Shown here piece by piece: positions 15,521 through 26,087 of a stretch of 64,000 nucleotides of DNA (position 1 is its first letter; every line of letters starts with the position of its first letter). Origin of the DNA: Neisseriaceae bacterium (GTDB lineage Bacteria; Pseudomonadota; Gammaproteobacteria; Burkholderiales; Neisseriaceae); assembly GCA_017458185.1 (NCBI GenBank), contig JAFTFY010000018.1, positions 62,001 through 126,000 of the forward strand, written 5' to 3'. Under the pieces are notes generated by a model. It did not search any database. It saw nothing but the letters and a program-made list of their open reading frames with translations, and was not told the origin of the DNA. The position numbers and the translations under genes were made by a program.

Positions 15521-17527
15521 CTACACAGCCCCAAATAACATATTTTCTTTAATTGCTCGAATTTTGTCGCGGATTTCGGCAGCCTCTTCAAAACGCAGGT
15601 CTTGGGCGGCTTTGTGCATTTCTTTTTCTAATCGGGTGATTTCTTTCAAAGCGTCTTGTTCATTGTTGATTTTATTGACTTTTACTTTACTTTTGGCTTT
15701 TTCATCGTGATACACGCCGTCAATTAAATCTTCCACTTTTTTAACGATTTGTTTTGGGGTAATGCCGTGTTGTCGATTGAAATCTTGCTGTTTTTTGCGG
15801 CGGCGGTTTGTTTCGTCAATCGCCGCTTTCATCGAGTCGGTGATTTTGTCGGCATATAAAATGGCAGTGCCGTGAATATTCCTTGCTGCTCGCCCTATGG
15901 TTTGAATAAGACTTCTTGAACTTCTTAAAAAGCCTTCTTTGTCTGCGTCCAAAACCGCCACTAACGACACTTCGGGAATGTCCAAACCTTCTCGCAACAG
16001 GTTAATGCCGACTAACACATCGAATAAGCCTAATCGTAAATCACGAATAATTTCAACGCGTTCTACGGTATCAATGTCGCTGTGTAAATAGCGTACTTTA
16101 ATGCCATGATCCGCATAATAATCCGTCAGTTGCTCTGCCATTTTTTTGGTGAGCGTGGTTACCAAAATGCGTTGATTTTTTGCCGTGCGTTGGCGAATTT
16201 CTGCCATTAAATCATCAACTTGTGTTTCAACTGGGCGAATAATAATTTCGGGGTCAATTAAGCCTGTGGGTCGCACCACTTGTTCTACGGTTTGTTGCGA
16301 ATGTTCTTCTTCATACGCCGCAGGAGTTGCAGAAACAAAAATCGCCTGCGGCATAATTTTTTCAAATTCGTGAAATTTAAGCGGTCGATTGTCGCGAGCG
16401 GAAGGCAGCCTGAAACCATAATCCACAAGATTTTGTTTGCGAGCCGCGTCTCCTTTGAACATACCGCCGATTTGCGGTATGGTTGTGTGGCTTTCATCTA
16501 TAAAAATCAAAGCGTTATCGGGTAGATAATCCATTAAAGTGGGCGGCGGTTCGCCTTCTTTGCGGCGAGAAAAATGGCGAGAATAATTTTCAATGCCTTT
16601 GCAAAAACCCATTTCATACAGCATTTCTAAATCAAAGCGTGTGCGTTGTTCAATGCGTTGGGCTTCGACAATGCGGTTTTCTTTTTGAAAAAATTCAATC
16701 CGTTCTCGCAATTCGGCTTTAATGGTTTCGCAGGCAGCCAAAACCGTTTCTCGTGGCGTAACATAATGACTGGACGGAAAAACCGTGTAACGCCCCACGC
16801 GTTTTTTCGTGCCGCCTGTGAGTGGGTCAAACAGGGTAATGCTTTCAATTTCATCATCAAACAAGGAAAGCCGCACCGCCGTTTCAGGACTTTCCGCAGG
16901 GTAAATATCCATCACATCACCACGCACCCTGAAAGAGCCGCGTTGAAAATCCATATCGCCGCGTTCGTACTGCATCGCCACAAGACGAGCAATGATTTCC
17001 TTTTGCGACATTTTGCCGTGTTCTTTAATGTGCAACACCATTTGCGAATATTCATCAGGGTCGCCGATACCGTAAATCGCCGAAACCGTTGCCACAATAA
17101 TCACATCGGGGCGTTCTAACAGGCTTTTGGTTGCCGACAGCCGCATTTGCTCAATGTGTTCGTTAATGGACGAATCTTTTTCAATAAACAAATCGCGAGC
17201 AGGCACATACGCTTCGGGCTGATAATAATCGTAATACGACACAAAATATTCCACAGCATTTTCAGGAAAAAACGATCGCATTTCGGCATAAAGTTGTGCC
17301 GCCAACGTTTTGTTATGTGCCATAATAATCGTGGGGCGACCGCTTTGTGCAATCACATTTGCCATTGTATAAGTTTTGCCCGAACCCGTAACGCCCAACA
17401 GCGTTTGGGCTTTAAGATTATTGTGCAAACCCGATAAAAGCCCCGCAATCGCCACAGGCTGATCACCCGCAGGGGGAAAAGGTTGGTTGAGTTTAAATGG
17501 GCTGTTGGGGAAAGTAATCATGGGCAT
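15521..17527 (-). CDS. uvrB: Excinuclease ABC subunit B
   Basis: This 668-residue protein is the damage-verifying helicase-like subunit of nucleotide excision repair. Walker [11 protein letters not shown] lies near residue 45, the beta-hairpin region [10 protein letters not shown] near 98, and the helicase motifs IDESH and GRAARN follow. The C-terminal UVR domain ([22 protein letters not shown]) binds UvrC. It is full length. In-frame DUS-derived residues (GFRLPSARD) occur near residue 370. The gene is alone; uvrA and uvrC are not in the window, but the repair coupling factor Mfd is encoded at 32.6 kb. Confidence 0.97.
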   Translation of the reverse strand: MPMITFPNSPFKLNQPFPPAGDQPVAIAGLLSGLHNNLKAQTLLGVTGSGKTYTMANVIAQSGRPTIIMAHNKTLAAQLYAEMRSFFPENAVEYFVSYYDYYQPEAYVPARDLFIEKDSSINEHIEQMRLSATKSLLERPDVIIVATVSAIYGIGDPDEYSQMVLHIKEHGKMSQKEIIARLVAMQYERGDMDFQRGSFRVRGDVMDIYPAESPETAVRLSLFDDEIESITLFDPLTGGTKKRVGRYTVFPSSHYVTPRETVLAACETIKAELRERIEFFQKENRIVEAQRIEQRTRFDLEMLYEMGFCKGIENYSRHFSRRKEGEPPPTLMDYLPDNALIFIDESHTTIPQIGGMFKGDAARKQNLVDYGFRLPSARDNRPLKFHEFEKIMPQAIFVSATPAAYEEEHSQQTVEQVVRPTGLIDPEIIIRPVETQVDDLMAEIRQRTAKNQRILVTTLTKKMAEQLTDYYADHGIKVRYLHSDIDTVERVEIIRDLRLGLFDVLVGINLLREGLDIPEVSLVAVLDADKEGFLRSSRSLIQTIGRAARNIHGTAILYADKITDSMKAAIDETNRRRKKQQDFNRQHGITPKQIVKKVEDLIDGVYHDEKAKSKVKVNKINNEQDALKEITRLEKEMHKAAQDLRFEEAAEIRDKIRAIKENMLFGAV

Positions 17528-17605
17528 AATGGAGTAGGGCGGTTGGAAAAGTTTTTGATTATATAATAGTTTGAAAGGGTTTTCAGGCTGCCTGAAAGCA
17601 ATAAA

Positions 17606-17637
17606 AACACGACAGAATAAGATTTTTCTGCCGTGTT
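17606..17637 (-). terminator. Terminator of the lipoprotein gene
   Basis: On the minus strand AACACGGCAGAA pairs with TTCTGTCGTGTT, with one G-T wobble, and is followed by TTTATT. It lies downstream of the minus-strand lipoprotein gene ending at 17673. Confidence 0.75.
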
Positions 17638-17672
17638 GTGTTTGAATACCCCGTTTCAGGCTGCCTGAATGT

Positions 17673-18155
17673 TTATTTATCCAGTTTCAAACCGTGCTTG
17701 CCTGCTAATGTAAAAAGTCGTTGCTGGGCTTGTTGTAACTGCATTTGACCGTCCATTGCTTCTTTGTTTAATTGAAAAACTGCATCCGCATCGTTAGGGT
17801 CAATGGTGAGCATTTTGCGAATGACGCTAACCAATTTATCAAAGCCGTCTGCAATATCTTTTTGTAATTTTTTACCTTCTTCGCTTTTCATATGGAGTTT
17901 GCGAATTTCTTGCGGTGTTTTTTCAAAAATAGGCACAAATTCTTCAATCACCTGTTTAACTTCGTCATCGTTTTTGGCTGCTTGAAGTTTTTGTTTATAT
18001 TCTTGATCCTTGCCTTCATAGCCCAATTCTTTGAATGCTTTGCCCAAAGCAATAATATCCTGCTTTTCAGGATTGCCGCCGCATGCGGTTGTCAATAAAA
18101 CACCACAGCACAGTGCGGTGAAGAGTAATTTACCTATTTTTTGCCATAAATTCAT
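17673..18155 (-). CDS. Small helical lipoprotein of unknown function
   Basis: I start this at MNLWQKIGK (160 residues), because AAAGG lies about 10 nt upstream; an ATG at 18173 would add six residues. The signal peptide ends with the lipobox LLTTAC. The mature part is charged and helical, with repeated Lys/Glu/Asp, for example [23 protein letters not shown], and no motif that I can name. hfq lies directly upstream on the same strand, separated by a terminator. It is probably an outer-membrane or periplasmic lipoprotein; no function is assigned. Confidence 0.75.
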   Translation of the reverse strand: MNLWQKIGKLLFTALCCGVLLTTACGGNPEKQDIIALGKAFKELGYEGKDQEYKQKLQAAKNDDEVKQVIEEFVPIFEKTPQEIRKLHMKSEEGKKLQKDIADGFDKLVSVIRKMLTIDPNDADAVFQLNKEAMDGQMQLQQAQQRLFTLAGKHGLKLDK

Positions 18156-18181
18156 TTTCAGATTGCCTTTCATAAATAAAA

Positions 18182-18198
18182 GGGCTGAAAATCAGCCC
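18182..18198 (-). terminator. Terminator of hfq
   Basis: GGGCTGA and TCAGCCC form a 7-bp stem with a 3-nt loop. On the minus strand it is followed by TTTTATTT, 20 bp after the hfq stop codon. Confidence 0.85.
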
Positions 18199-18218
18199 CT
18201 TTGGATTTAAGTTTTCAC

Positions 18219-18476
18219 TCATTGTTGTGGTGCTTGCGACTGCTGGTTGTTGTCGTGGTTAATCGACACCATGCGTGCTGGCACAATGGTAGAAATAGCG
18301 TGTTTATACACCATTTGCGTTACCGTTGAGTTGCGTAGCAACACAACATATTGGTCGAAAGATTCCACTTGCCCCTGCAATTTAATGCCATTGACCAAGT
18401 AAATTGATACAGGCACATGCTCTTTACGCAAGGCATTCAAAAAAGGATCTTGTAATAATTGTCCCTTATTGTTCAT
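18219..18476 (-). CDS. hfq: RNA chaperone Hfq
   Basis: This is the 85-residue Sm-like hexameric RNA chaperone that pairs small RNAs with mRNAs. It starts [19 protein letters not shown], with the Sm1 motif in [19 protein letters not shown] and the Sm2 motif in [12 protein letters not shown]. An in-frame ATG four codons upstream (18488) would give MEFRMNNK; I prefer 18476 because GGAG is 6 nt before it. The short C-terminal tail is Gln-rich. The next downstream gene is a lipoprotein, not the usual hflX or miaA neighbour. Its presence suggests sRNA regulation is active in this organism. Confidence 0.97.
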   Translation of the reverse strand: MNNKGQLLQDPFLNALRKEHVPVSIYLVNGIKLQGQVESFDQYVVLLRNSTVTQMVYKHAISTIVPARMVSINHDNNQQSQAPQQ

Positions 18477-18728
18477 TCTGAACTCCATTTATGTTTCGTA
18501 GCCGCTTGCCGCGTAAATAAGCATATTTTACTGTGCTCAATCAGGCGAAAAACGACTGTATTGTTTAAAGAAAAAAAGAAAAACAACGGACTATGATAAA
18601 AATCACAGTCCATTGCGGATTATATACTATTTTGCAGTGCAAATAAAGTATTCTTATCATCAATATGCGATTTAATTCTGTGAGCGTTTTACAATCGTAG
18701 TAAAATAAACCCTTTTCAGGCTGCCTGA

Positions 18729-19757
<1,029 letters not shown>

Positions 19758-19811
19758 GATTTTAGTTTCAGGTTGCCTGAAAAATAACTTTTGAATGATA
19801 AGGTAAATATT

Positions 19812-20906
19812 ATGGCAAAACTGCATTCTTTAAGCATAAGTGGCTATAAATCCATTAAAAATATGGAGCATTTAGAACTAAAAAATCTCAATATTTTAAT
19901 TGGTGCAAATGGGTCTGGTAAAAGTAATTTTATTAGCCTATTTCGCTTATTGAATGCAATAGGAAATCGAAATTTGAATAATTATGTAGAAAAACAAGGT
20001 GGTATAAATAGTTTTTTACATTTCGGTAGAAAAAAAACAGATAAAATTCATATTGAGTTTTATTTCGATAATAATTCATTTAAATTTGATATTGTTCCGA
20101 CAAATGATAATAATAAGGTATCATTTAAGTTAAGAGAAGTAAAAATCAAACTCGATATAGGACAAGAACAAATACCTCTTTTTTCAGAAGAGATTAATCT
20201 TTCTCCTGAAACTATTAACTTTTCAAAAATAAATTCTGTAAATATTTTTAGAATGGCACTTGAGAGTAAATGGACTATTTATCATTTTCACGATACCAGT
20301 GAAACGGCTAATGTGAAAGATACAAATAGAATTAACGATAATTTAAAATTAAAATATGACGCTGCTAATTTAGCCGCATATTTAAGAAAAATTAGAGAAC
20401 AATATCCTGCCGAATACCAAAGAATTGTGGAAACCATTCGTTTGGTATTACCTTTTTTCCATGATTTTGTTTATCGTGAAGAAAAAAATTTAGAATATAT
20501 TGAATTAGAGTGGTATCAAAAGGAAGATTTAGATACACCACTTAAAGCCCATATGCTATCAGATGGCAGTTTGCGATTTATTTGTTTAGCAACTTTATTA
20601 TTGCAACCACTTGAATTATTACCCGATACCATTATTATTGATGAACCTGAATTAGGTTTGCACCCTTATGCTATTTCTGTTTTAGCCGATATTTTCAAAC
20701 AGGTTGCCGAAGATAAACAACTGATTATTGCGACACAATCGGTTGAATTAATCAACGAATTTGAGCCAGAAGATATTATTGTGGTTGAACAACATAATGG
20801 GTCATCATCATTTAAGCGTTTATCATCAGAAGAATTAAATGTTTGGTTAAAAGATTATTCTTTGGGTGAGTTATGGGATTGTAATATTATCGGAGGTCGC
20901 CCATAA
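19812..20906 (+). CDS. OLD/RecF-like AAA ATPase, candidate defence protein
   Basis: This 364-residue ATPase has the SMC/RecF-type N-terminus (LSISGYKSIKNME), Walker A GANGSGKSN at residues 31-39, an ABC-like signature LSDGSLRFICLA near 250 and Walker B TIIIDEPELGLHP near 276. A D-loop-type histidine segment ATQSVELIN follows. The C-terminal end LGELWDCNIIGGRP is typical of ATPases encoded with a DUF4276 partner. I chose ATG at 19812, with AAGG 9 nt upstream; an ATG at 19791 is also in frame. It overlaps the DUF4276 start (TAATG). The segment is strikingly AT-rich relative to pheS and pheT. Phage or plasmid defence is inferred from architecture. Confidence 0.85.
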   Translation: MAKLHSLSISGYKSIKNMEHLELKNLNILIGANGSGKSNFISLFRLLNAIGNRNLNNYVEKQGGINSFLHFGRKKTDKIHIEFYFDNNSFKFDIVPTNDNNKVSFKLREVKIKLDIGQEQIPLFSEEINLSPETINFSKINSVNIFRMALESKWTIYHFHDTSETANVKDTNRINDNLKLKYDAANLAAYLRKIREQYPAEYQRIVETIRLVLPFFHDFVYREEKNLEYIELEWYQKEDLDTPLKAHMLSDGSLRFICLATLLLQPLELLPDTIIIDEPELGLHPYAISVLADIFKQVAEDKQLIIATQSVELINEFEPEDIIVVEQHNGSSSFKRLSSEELNVWLKDYSLGELWDCNIIGGRP

Positions 20907-21610
20907 TGACACCATCAAATACTCGTATTATTATTCTTGCCGAAGGTAAATCGGATGTAAAAGTTATAACGGAAGTGATTGCACCTAATTTTGCAAATAG
21001 TGAAATATGGCTTGAACCTATAACAATGCCTACTTCAATAGGACATAAAGGAGGAGCAATTTCACTTGGCAGATTTCTGCTTAATGCAATGAATAAAATA
21101 AAACAAGAACAAAATTGTTTTGTTACCACAATATTTGATTTTTATAAATTGGATAGTAGTTTTCTAAAACAAGGAGTTGAAAATATTAACAATATATATA
21201 CAAGAGCAGAATGTATTGAAAAATTTATGTCAGATATATTACAGGAAAAATTACAACAAGAACAATTTGATTTTCGACCAGAACGCTTTATTCCTTATAT
21301 TCAATTACACGAATTAGAGGGTTTGTTTTTTTCTGATGTAGAAAAATTATGCAGTATCGAACCTGATTGGAAAAAACATTTATTACAATTACAAGCAGTC
21401 CAAAATAATTTTGATACACCTGAACACATCAACAATTCTTCCGAAACCGCTCCATCAAAGCGTTTGGATAAAATTTTAACGAACCCTAAATACAGAAAAA
21501 CACGCCACGCTCCATTGATTGCTAAACACATTACTTTGGAAAAAATGGAAGCAGAATGCCAACATTTTCATCAATGGTTAGAAAAATTAAGAAACTTACC
21601 TAAACTTTAA
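20906..21610 (+). CDS. DUF4276 (TOPRIM-like) partner of the ATPase
   Basis: This 234-residue protein starts with a beta-strand ending in an acidic motif, IIILAEGKSD (Glu13), like the conserved Glu of TOPRIM folds. DFYKLDS near residue 74 may be the second acidic site, and IQLHELEGLFFSD near 130 is the most conserved-looking DUF4276 block. The start codon overlaps the ATPase stop and GGAGG lies upstream, so the two are coupled. ATPase plus TOPRIM pairs occur in OLD-type and PARIS-type defence systems. This exact pair is recognised here by domain type only. AT content is high, as in its partner. Confidence 0.8.
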   Translation: MTPSNTRIIILAEGKSDVKVITEVIAPNFANSEIWLEPITMPTSIGHKGGAISLGRFLLNAMNKIKQEQNCFVTTIFDFYKLDSSFLKQGVENINNIYTRAECIEKFMSDILQEKLQQEQFDFRPERFIPYIQLHELEGLFFSDVEKLCSIEPDWKKHLLQLQAVQNNFDTPEHINNSSETAPSKRLDKILTNPKYRKTRHAPLIAKHITLEKMEAECQHFHQWLEKLRNLPKL

Positions 21611-21628
21611 CTTTCAGGCTGCCTGAAA

Positions 21629-22222
21629 ATGAAAGACTTCACCAAAATTGCCCAAGCAACGAATATTCAGGATAGTCCTGAAATGGCTATTTTGAATAGG
21701 GTTAATCGTGAATGGCAGCAGGGGAAAATGCACATTGAGTGGGAAGTGTTGCCGCATGCTTACGCAAAGGTGCGTGAAAAGGTACGCATTATTGGTAACA
21801 TATTGATTTTAATGTTTATTTTATATGGTTTGTTTTCTACATTAGCACCATTGGTACCGCCTGTGCTTGCAGGCAAGTCTAATCAAATGACGATGATTGG
21901 GGTGTTTGCGGCGTTAAGCGTGATTGGGGAAATTTTTGTGGCGGTGCTGGCGTTTCAATGTTTGCGTCGTCTTCGCTGGCCAGCAGTGCTGATTAGCATT
22001 GACCGCACCGCTCGGCAAGTTACTATTCGCAATTCATTTATGGATATGCAAACAGTGGCGTATGGTGCAGAAAATGTGGCTTTGCCTGAATTTGTGCTGC
22101 CTGAAAACAATTTAGGGCAATCTGTTCAATTAAAAGACAGTTTGCAGAGCAAAATTACGGCAGAAACGGGCTTATCGTTTGAAAAATTTGAAAACTTGAT
22201 GATTCAGGCTACTAATCAATAA
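21629..22222 (+). CDS. Two-TM membrane protein, tandem paralogue A
   Basis: This 197-residue protein has no known family that I recognise. A cytoplasmic N-terminus (MKDFTKIAQATN...LNRVNREWQQGKMHIEWEVLP) is followed by TM1 (about 55-78) and TM2 (about 92-112). A C-terminal domain contains VLISIDRTARQVTIRN and ends with KITAETGLSFEKFENL. The gene 11 bp downstream has the same order: MQDFTQI, DWQSGK..EWTVIPP, two TM segments, KIDRNKKLATI, QITAETGFLFEEV. They are diverged duplicates. It starts 19 nt after the DUF4276 stop, with the DUS between. Whether it belongs to the ATPase module is open. Confidence 0.75.
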   Translation: MKDFTKIAQATNIQDSPEMAILNRVNREWQQGKMHIEWEVLPHAYAKVREKVRIIGNILILMFILYGLFSTLAPLVPPVLAGKSNQMTMIGVFAALSVIGEIFVAVLAFQCLRRLRWPAVLISIDRTARQVTIRNSFMDMQTVAYGAENVALPEFVLPENNLGQSVQLKDSLQSKITAETGLSFEKFENLMIQATNQ

Positions 22223-22232
22223 GGACAAAACA

Positions 22233-22805
22233 ATGCAAGACTTTACCCAAATTGGCAATTCGCAAAATGATAATTTTGCGGATAATGAAGCACAAAAAAC
22301 TTTGGACACGGTTTTTAACGACTGGCAAAGCGGCAAGCAGGTTGTGGAATGGACGGTTATTCCGCCTGTTAATGCACAAGAACAAGAACGCAAAATCAAT
22401 ATGATGAAATACTCGATATATAGCACAGACGCTTTAATTGTGATTGTTGCCTTGTTTTTATACTTTAACAATACGCTGGGTTTAGATAAAACAACGGCGT
22501 TAATGCTTTTGGCAGGTATGATTTTGGTTGCTGTGGTGAGTGTGTTTATTTCTACGCCATTGCTACTGAAAAATATGAGAAGAAATTTAATGAACGCCAT
22601 TACCATTAAAATCGACCGCAATAAAAAACTTGCCACAATCACCCGTCAGCAGCAAAATAAAAAAGTGAAATATGGACAGCAAGGCGTTTTGCCTGCATTC
22701 AGGCTGCCTGAAAATAACCGTTCGCAATACGCCGAAAAACGCTTAACATTGCAACAGCAAATTACCGCAGAAACAGGGTTTTTGTTTGAAGAAGTGGGGC
22801 AGTGA
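22233..22805 (+). CDS. Two-TM membrane protein, tandem paralogue B
   Basis: This 190-residue protein is a diverged duplicate of the preceding one, sharing the N-terminal DFT(K/Q)I start, an EWxVxP motif, two TM segments (about 65-82 and 92-110), an I(D)RxxxxxTI strand and the ITAETG(L/F)xFE tail. An in-frame DUS encodes FRLPENN just before the final helix. The start is 11 nt after the first copy's stop, with AAGGA upstream. The pair forms a small operon inside the pheS-pheT interval. No enzymatic motif is visible. Confidence 0.75.
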   Translation: MQDFTQIGNSQNDNFADNEAQKTLDTVFNDWQSGKQVVEWTVIPPVNAQEQERKINMMKYSIYSTDALIVIVALFLYFNNTLGLDKTTALMLLAGMILVAVVSVFISTPLLLKNMRRNLMNAITIKIDRNKKLATITRQQQNKKVKYGQQGVLPAFRLPENNRSQYAEKRLTLQQQITAETGFLFEEVGQ

Positions 22806-22964
22806 AATAGCGTTTTATCAAAGTTTTTCAGGCAGCCTGAAACGGCTGTTATCCATACCTTTTTTAATCATAATGCAATATAATGGCGGGTTTTATTTTA
22901 GCGATTATTTTAGGCTGCCTGAAACTATGGCGAATTAAATTTTTTTGAAAGAATACAGTCCATT

Positions 22965-25322
22965 ATGCAATTTTCATATTCATGGCTCAAATCTTGGGCT
23001 AATCCTAATGTTACGGCAGACGAGTTAGCCAGTGTGCTGACTATGTCTGGTTTGGAAGTAGAAGAGCAAACTACCGCTGCTCCTACCTTTACTGGCGTGG
23101 TTGTAGCACAGGTAAAATCGGTTGAAAAACACCCTGACGCAGATCGCTTGAATGTAACCCAAGTGGATACAGGTTCGGGCGAGTTAATTCAAATTGTGTG
23201 CGGTGCACCGAATGTTAAAGCAGGCGTTAAAGTGCCGTGTGCGTTAAGCGGTGCGGTTTTGCCGAATGATTTTCATATTAAGCCTACCAAAATGCGTGGG
23301 CAGCAATCAAATGGCATGCTGTGTTCTGCCAAAGAATTAGGCTTGGCAGAAGACGTAAGCGGTTTGTTGATTTTGCCTGATGACGCACCAGTGGGGCAGA
23401 ATATTCGTGAATATTTGGATTTGGACGACACGCTTTTTACGCTGAAAATCACGCCCAACCGTGCCGATTGTTTAAGCATTAAGGGCATTGCAAGGGAAGT
23501 GAAAGCCTTAACGCACTGCGAAGCCACACCTTTGTCTATTCCCAAAATGCCGCAGGACACAGACCGAGCCTTTGCCACGCATATTCAATCGCCGCAAGAT
23601 TGCGGTCGCTTGCTCACACGAGTGATTGAAGGCGTAAATGCCAACACGCCCACGCCTGAATGGTTGAAACAACGCATTGAACGCTGTGGCGTGCGTTCGG
23701 TAAGTGTGCTGGTTGATATAGGCAATTTTGTGATGCTGGAATTAGGTCAGCCGATGCATGTGTTTGATTTGGATAAAGTTTCAGGCAGCCTGAATGCTCG
23801 CCGTGCGGTGAATGGCGAAAAATTAGAATGCTTAAATGGCAAAACAGTTGAACTCAAAGACGATACACTGGTTATTGCCGATGAAAAACAGGCGTTGAGT
23901 ATTGCGGGCTTAATGGGCGGTGCGTCATCAGCGGTGTCGGATTCTACGCAAAATATTTTGCTTGAATCAGCATTTTTCTATCCTAATATTATTGCAGGAA
24001 AATCGCGTCAATACGGTTTTGGTTCGGATTCGTCTTTCCGATTTGAACGCGGCGTTGATTTTGCCTTGCAAGAAGACGCGATTGAACGAGCCACCGCATT
24101 GATTATCGGCATTTGTGGCGGTAAAGCAGGGGGTGTCAATAAGGCAGAAGCGAACTTGCCAGAACGCAAAGCCGTATCCGTTCGATTAGATAGAATTAAA
24201 ACCGTTTTGGGTATTGATATTCCAGTGGATACGGTTGAAAAAATCCTGTCTGATTTAGGCTTAAATCCACAAAAAACCGCAGACGGTTTTAGCGTGATTG
24301 CTCCGACATTTCGCTTTGATATTGAAATCGAAGAAGATTTAATCGAAGAAATCGCCCGCATTTATGGCTACGACAAAGTGCCGTTTGACAGCACACAAGG
24401 CAAGTTGCTCATGGACAGGCAGCCTGAAACGCAAAAAAATCGCTTTGATGTATTGCGACAAGCCGCCGCTTTGGATTATCGCGAAGTGGTCAATTACGCC
24501 TTTGTGGATAATGCGTGGGAAGAAGATTTTGCAGGCAACACCAACCCCATTCGCCTGCAAAACCCGATTGCGTCTCAAATGAGCGTTATGCGTTCTACGC
24601 TCATCGGCGGCTTGGTTGCCACTTTACAGGGCAATTTAAACCGCAAACAAACTCGCGTGAGATTATTTGAAACCGCACGCGTCTTTGCCAAAAACGCAGA
24701 CGGCACATTCAGGCAGCCTGAAAAAATCGCCCTGTTAGCGTTTGGTACAGCCGCCGCCGAACAGTGGGGGCAAACCGCTCGAAAAGTCGATTTTTACGAT
24801 GTGAAAGGCGATGTGGAAAACCTATTATCAGGCGAAATCTCGTTTCAGGCAGCCACGCACCCAGCCTTGCACCCAGGACGCAGTGCCGCCGTGTTACAAA
24901 ATGGCAACCAAATCGGCATTATCGGCGAATTACACCCCAAATGGGTGCAAAAATACGACTTAACCCACGCCCCGATTGTCGCCGAATTAGACTTTGAAGC
25001 CGTTGCACACTGTCGCAAAAACGCCTACACGCCCGTATCCAAATTCCAGCCCGTGCGGCGAGATTTAGCGTTTGTTATGCCCGAAGAAATTCGTGCAGAT
25101 ATGCTGATGAACGCATTAAAATCTGCCCCAAGCGAATTAGTGCAAACGATTGAAATCTTTGATGTTTATCGTGGCGTGGGGCTGCCTGAAAACAGTAAAT
25201 CCATTGCGGTGAAAGTGATTTTGCAAAGTTTCGACAAAACTTTGCAAGACGAAGACAGCGAACAAACCATTGCCATCTTAATCGCCGCCGCAGAAAAAAT
25301 CGGTGCCAAGTTGCGTGGGTAA
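22965..25322 (+). CDS. pheT: Phenylalanyl-tRNA synthetase beta subunit
   Basis: This 785-residue beta subunit contains the tRNA-binding EMAP-like domain at the N-terminus (VVAQVKSVEKHPDADRLNVTQVD), the B3/B4 editing domain (DIGNFVMLELGQPMHVFD) and B5, and the C-terminal anticodon-binding FDX-ACB domain (KFQPVRRDLAFVMPEE). It edits Tyr-tRNA-Phe and binds tRNA. Three DUS are read in frame (SGSLN, RQPE and GLPEN words) without harming the fold's conserved parts. ihfA follows after 109 bp, as in many proteobacteria. A DUS lies just before the start. Confidence 0.97.
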   Translation: MQFSYSWLKSWANPNVTADELASVLTMSGLEVEEQTTAAPTFTGVVVAQVKSVEKHPDADRLNVTQVDTGSGELIQIVCGAPNVKAGVKVPCALSGAVLPNDFHIKPTKMRGQQSNGMLCSAKELGLAEDVSGLLILPDDAPVGQNIREYLDLDDTLFTLKITPNRADCLSIKGIAREVKALTHCEATPLSIPKMPQDTDRAFATHIQSPQDCGRLLTRVIEGVNANTPTPEWLKQRIERCGVRSVSVLVDIGNFVMLELGQPMHVFDLDKVSGSLNARRAVNGEKLECLNGKTVELKDDTLVIADEKQALSIAGLMGGASSAVSDSTQNILLESAFFYPNIIAGKSRQYGFGSDSSFRFERGVDFALQEDAIERATALIIGICGGKAGGVNKAEANLPERKAVSVRLDRIKTVLGIDIPVDTVEKILSDLGLNPQKTADGFSVIAPTFRFDIEIEEDLIEEIARIYGYDKVPFDSTQGKLLMDRQPETQKNRFDVLRQAAALDYREVVNYAFVDNAWEEDFAGNTNPIRLQNPIASQMSVMRSTLIGGLVATLQGNLNRKQTRVRLFETARVFAKNADGTFRQPEKIALLAFGTAAAEQWGQTARKVDFYDVKGDVENLLSGEISFQAATHPALHPGRSAAVLQNGNQIGIIGELHPKWVQKYDLTHAPIVAELDFEAVAHCRKNAYTPVSKFQPVRRDLAFVMPEEIRADMLMNALKSAPSELVQTIEIFDVYRGVGLPENSKSIAVKVILQSFDKTLQDEDSEQTIAILIAAAEKIGAKLRG

Positions 25323-25431
25323 GATAATTTTCAATCATTTTTCAAAAAAAATACGAAAAATGATTGAAAAACAAAACGAATTTGGCGATAATTAACACTT
25401 TTAGAGTATTCCACTTTTTAGGGAAAGCAAT

Positions 25432-25731
25432 ATGACATTAACCAAAGCAGAACTTTCAGACATCCTGTTAGACCGAGCAGATTTCCGCATTCACCGTAAC
25501 GAAGCCAAATTACTGGTAGAACTCTTTTTTGAAGAAATTCGTGCGTGTTTAGAGAATGGCGAAGAAGTCAAATTATCAGGTTTTGGCAATTTCACCTTAC
25601 GCGACAAACCACAACGACCAGGTCGCAACCCCAAAACAGGCAAAGAAGTGCCGATTACCGCACGCCGTGTGGTTTCGTTCCATGCTTCACCCAAACTCAA
25701 AAGCATTGTAGAACACCGCAAAGTGAAATAA
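25432..25731 (+). CDS. ihfA: Integration host factor alpha subunit
   Basis: This 99-residue DNA-bending protein of the HU/IHF family forms a heterodimer with IhfB. The start [14 protein letters not shown] and the arm segment [28 protein letters not shown], with the intercalating Pro in the beta-arm, are IHF-alpha specific. It lies downstream of pheT, the standard arrangement. A palindromic terminator follows. IHF regulates pilin and other genes in Neisseria; here it also may bind the many intergenic AT-rich repeats, but I saw no specific site. Confidence 0.95.
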   Translation: MTLTKAELSDILLDRADFRIHRNEAKLLVELFFEEIRACLENGEEVKLSGFGNFTLRDKPQRPGRNPKTGKEVPITARRVVSFHASPKLKSIVEHRKVK

Positions 25732-25754
25732 ACACGGCATTTTGTTTTATATTA

Positions 25755-25788
25755 AGTCGTCTCAATTTATTGCCAAATTGAGACGACT
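25755..25788 (+). terminator. Palindrome after ihfA
   Basis: AGTCGTCTCAATTT and AAATTGAGACGACT form a perfect 14-bp stem with a 6-nt loop, followed by AAATTT. The word TTGAGACGACT returns at 26064-26074 at the end of the Correia-like remnant, so this may be a terminator derived from that element. Confidence 0.65.
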
Positions 25789-25807
25789 AAATTTATGGGT
25801 AAGCAAC

Positions 25808-25837
25808 TTGCCAAGATACGCTATTTAGCGTTATAAT
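25808..25837 (+). promoter_or_regulatory. Promoter of tRNA-Pro
   Basis: TTGCCA (25808-25813), an 18-nt spacer and TATAAT (25832-25837) precede the tRNA by 17 bp. The -10 is consensus. Confidence 0.75.
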
Positions 25838-25854
25838 TTGCACCTTTCAACAGT

Positions 25855-25931
25855 CGGAGTGTGGCGCAGTCTGGTAGCGCACTTGCATGGGGTGCAAGGG
25901 GTCGAAGGTTCGAATCCTTTCACTCCGACCA
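25855..25931 (+). tRNA. tRNA-Pro (GGG)
   Basis: The 77-nt sequence folds as a cloverleaf: acceptor CGGAGTG pairs with CACTCCG, the T-loop contains GGTTCGAATCC, and CCA is encoded. The anticodon stem CTTGC/GCAAG holds loop ATGGGGT, anticodon GGG, reading CCC and CCT. An intrinsic terminator follows at 25942-25965. Confidence 0.96.
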
Positions 25932-25941
25932 CACAATACAA

Positions 25942-25965
25942 AAAAACGCCGTAAGGCGTTTTTTT
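25942..25965 (+). terminator. Terminator of tRNA-Pro
   Basis: AAAAACGCC-GTAA-GGCGTTTTTTT forms a short GC-rich stem with a T tract. Confidence 0.85.
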
Positions 25966-26007
25966 ATGCTTTCAGTCAGCCTGAAAATATACTCGCTTGA
26001 ATTTAAG

Positions 26008-26077
26008 TTATTTCGCCTTGCCAGTTATCCTGTCTGTGGCTTTTTGCCTGTTATTTCTTTGAGTTGAGACGACTGTA
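26008..26077. mobile_element. Correia-like element remnant, copy 3
   Basis: TTATTTCGCCTTGCC, then CCTGTCTGTGGCTTTTTGCC, then CTTTGAGTTGAGACGACTGTA follow the same order as copy 2 (52100-52203), but without a clear left terminus. It ends at the 3' border of the minus-strand lipoprotein gene. The alignment was made by eye and is weaker than that of the other two copies. Confidence 0.5.
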
Positions 26078-26087
26078 TTTTTTGTTG

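Noticed and set aside
25855..26077. tRNA-Pro as an integration (att) site, with the flanking TTGAGACGACT words as direct repeats
   Set aside because: The flanking words fit a terminator and a Correia-like remnant, and no integrase or phage cargo is present.
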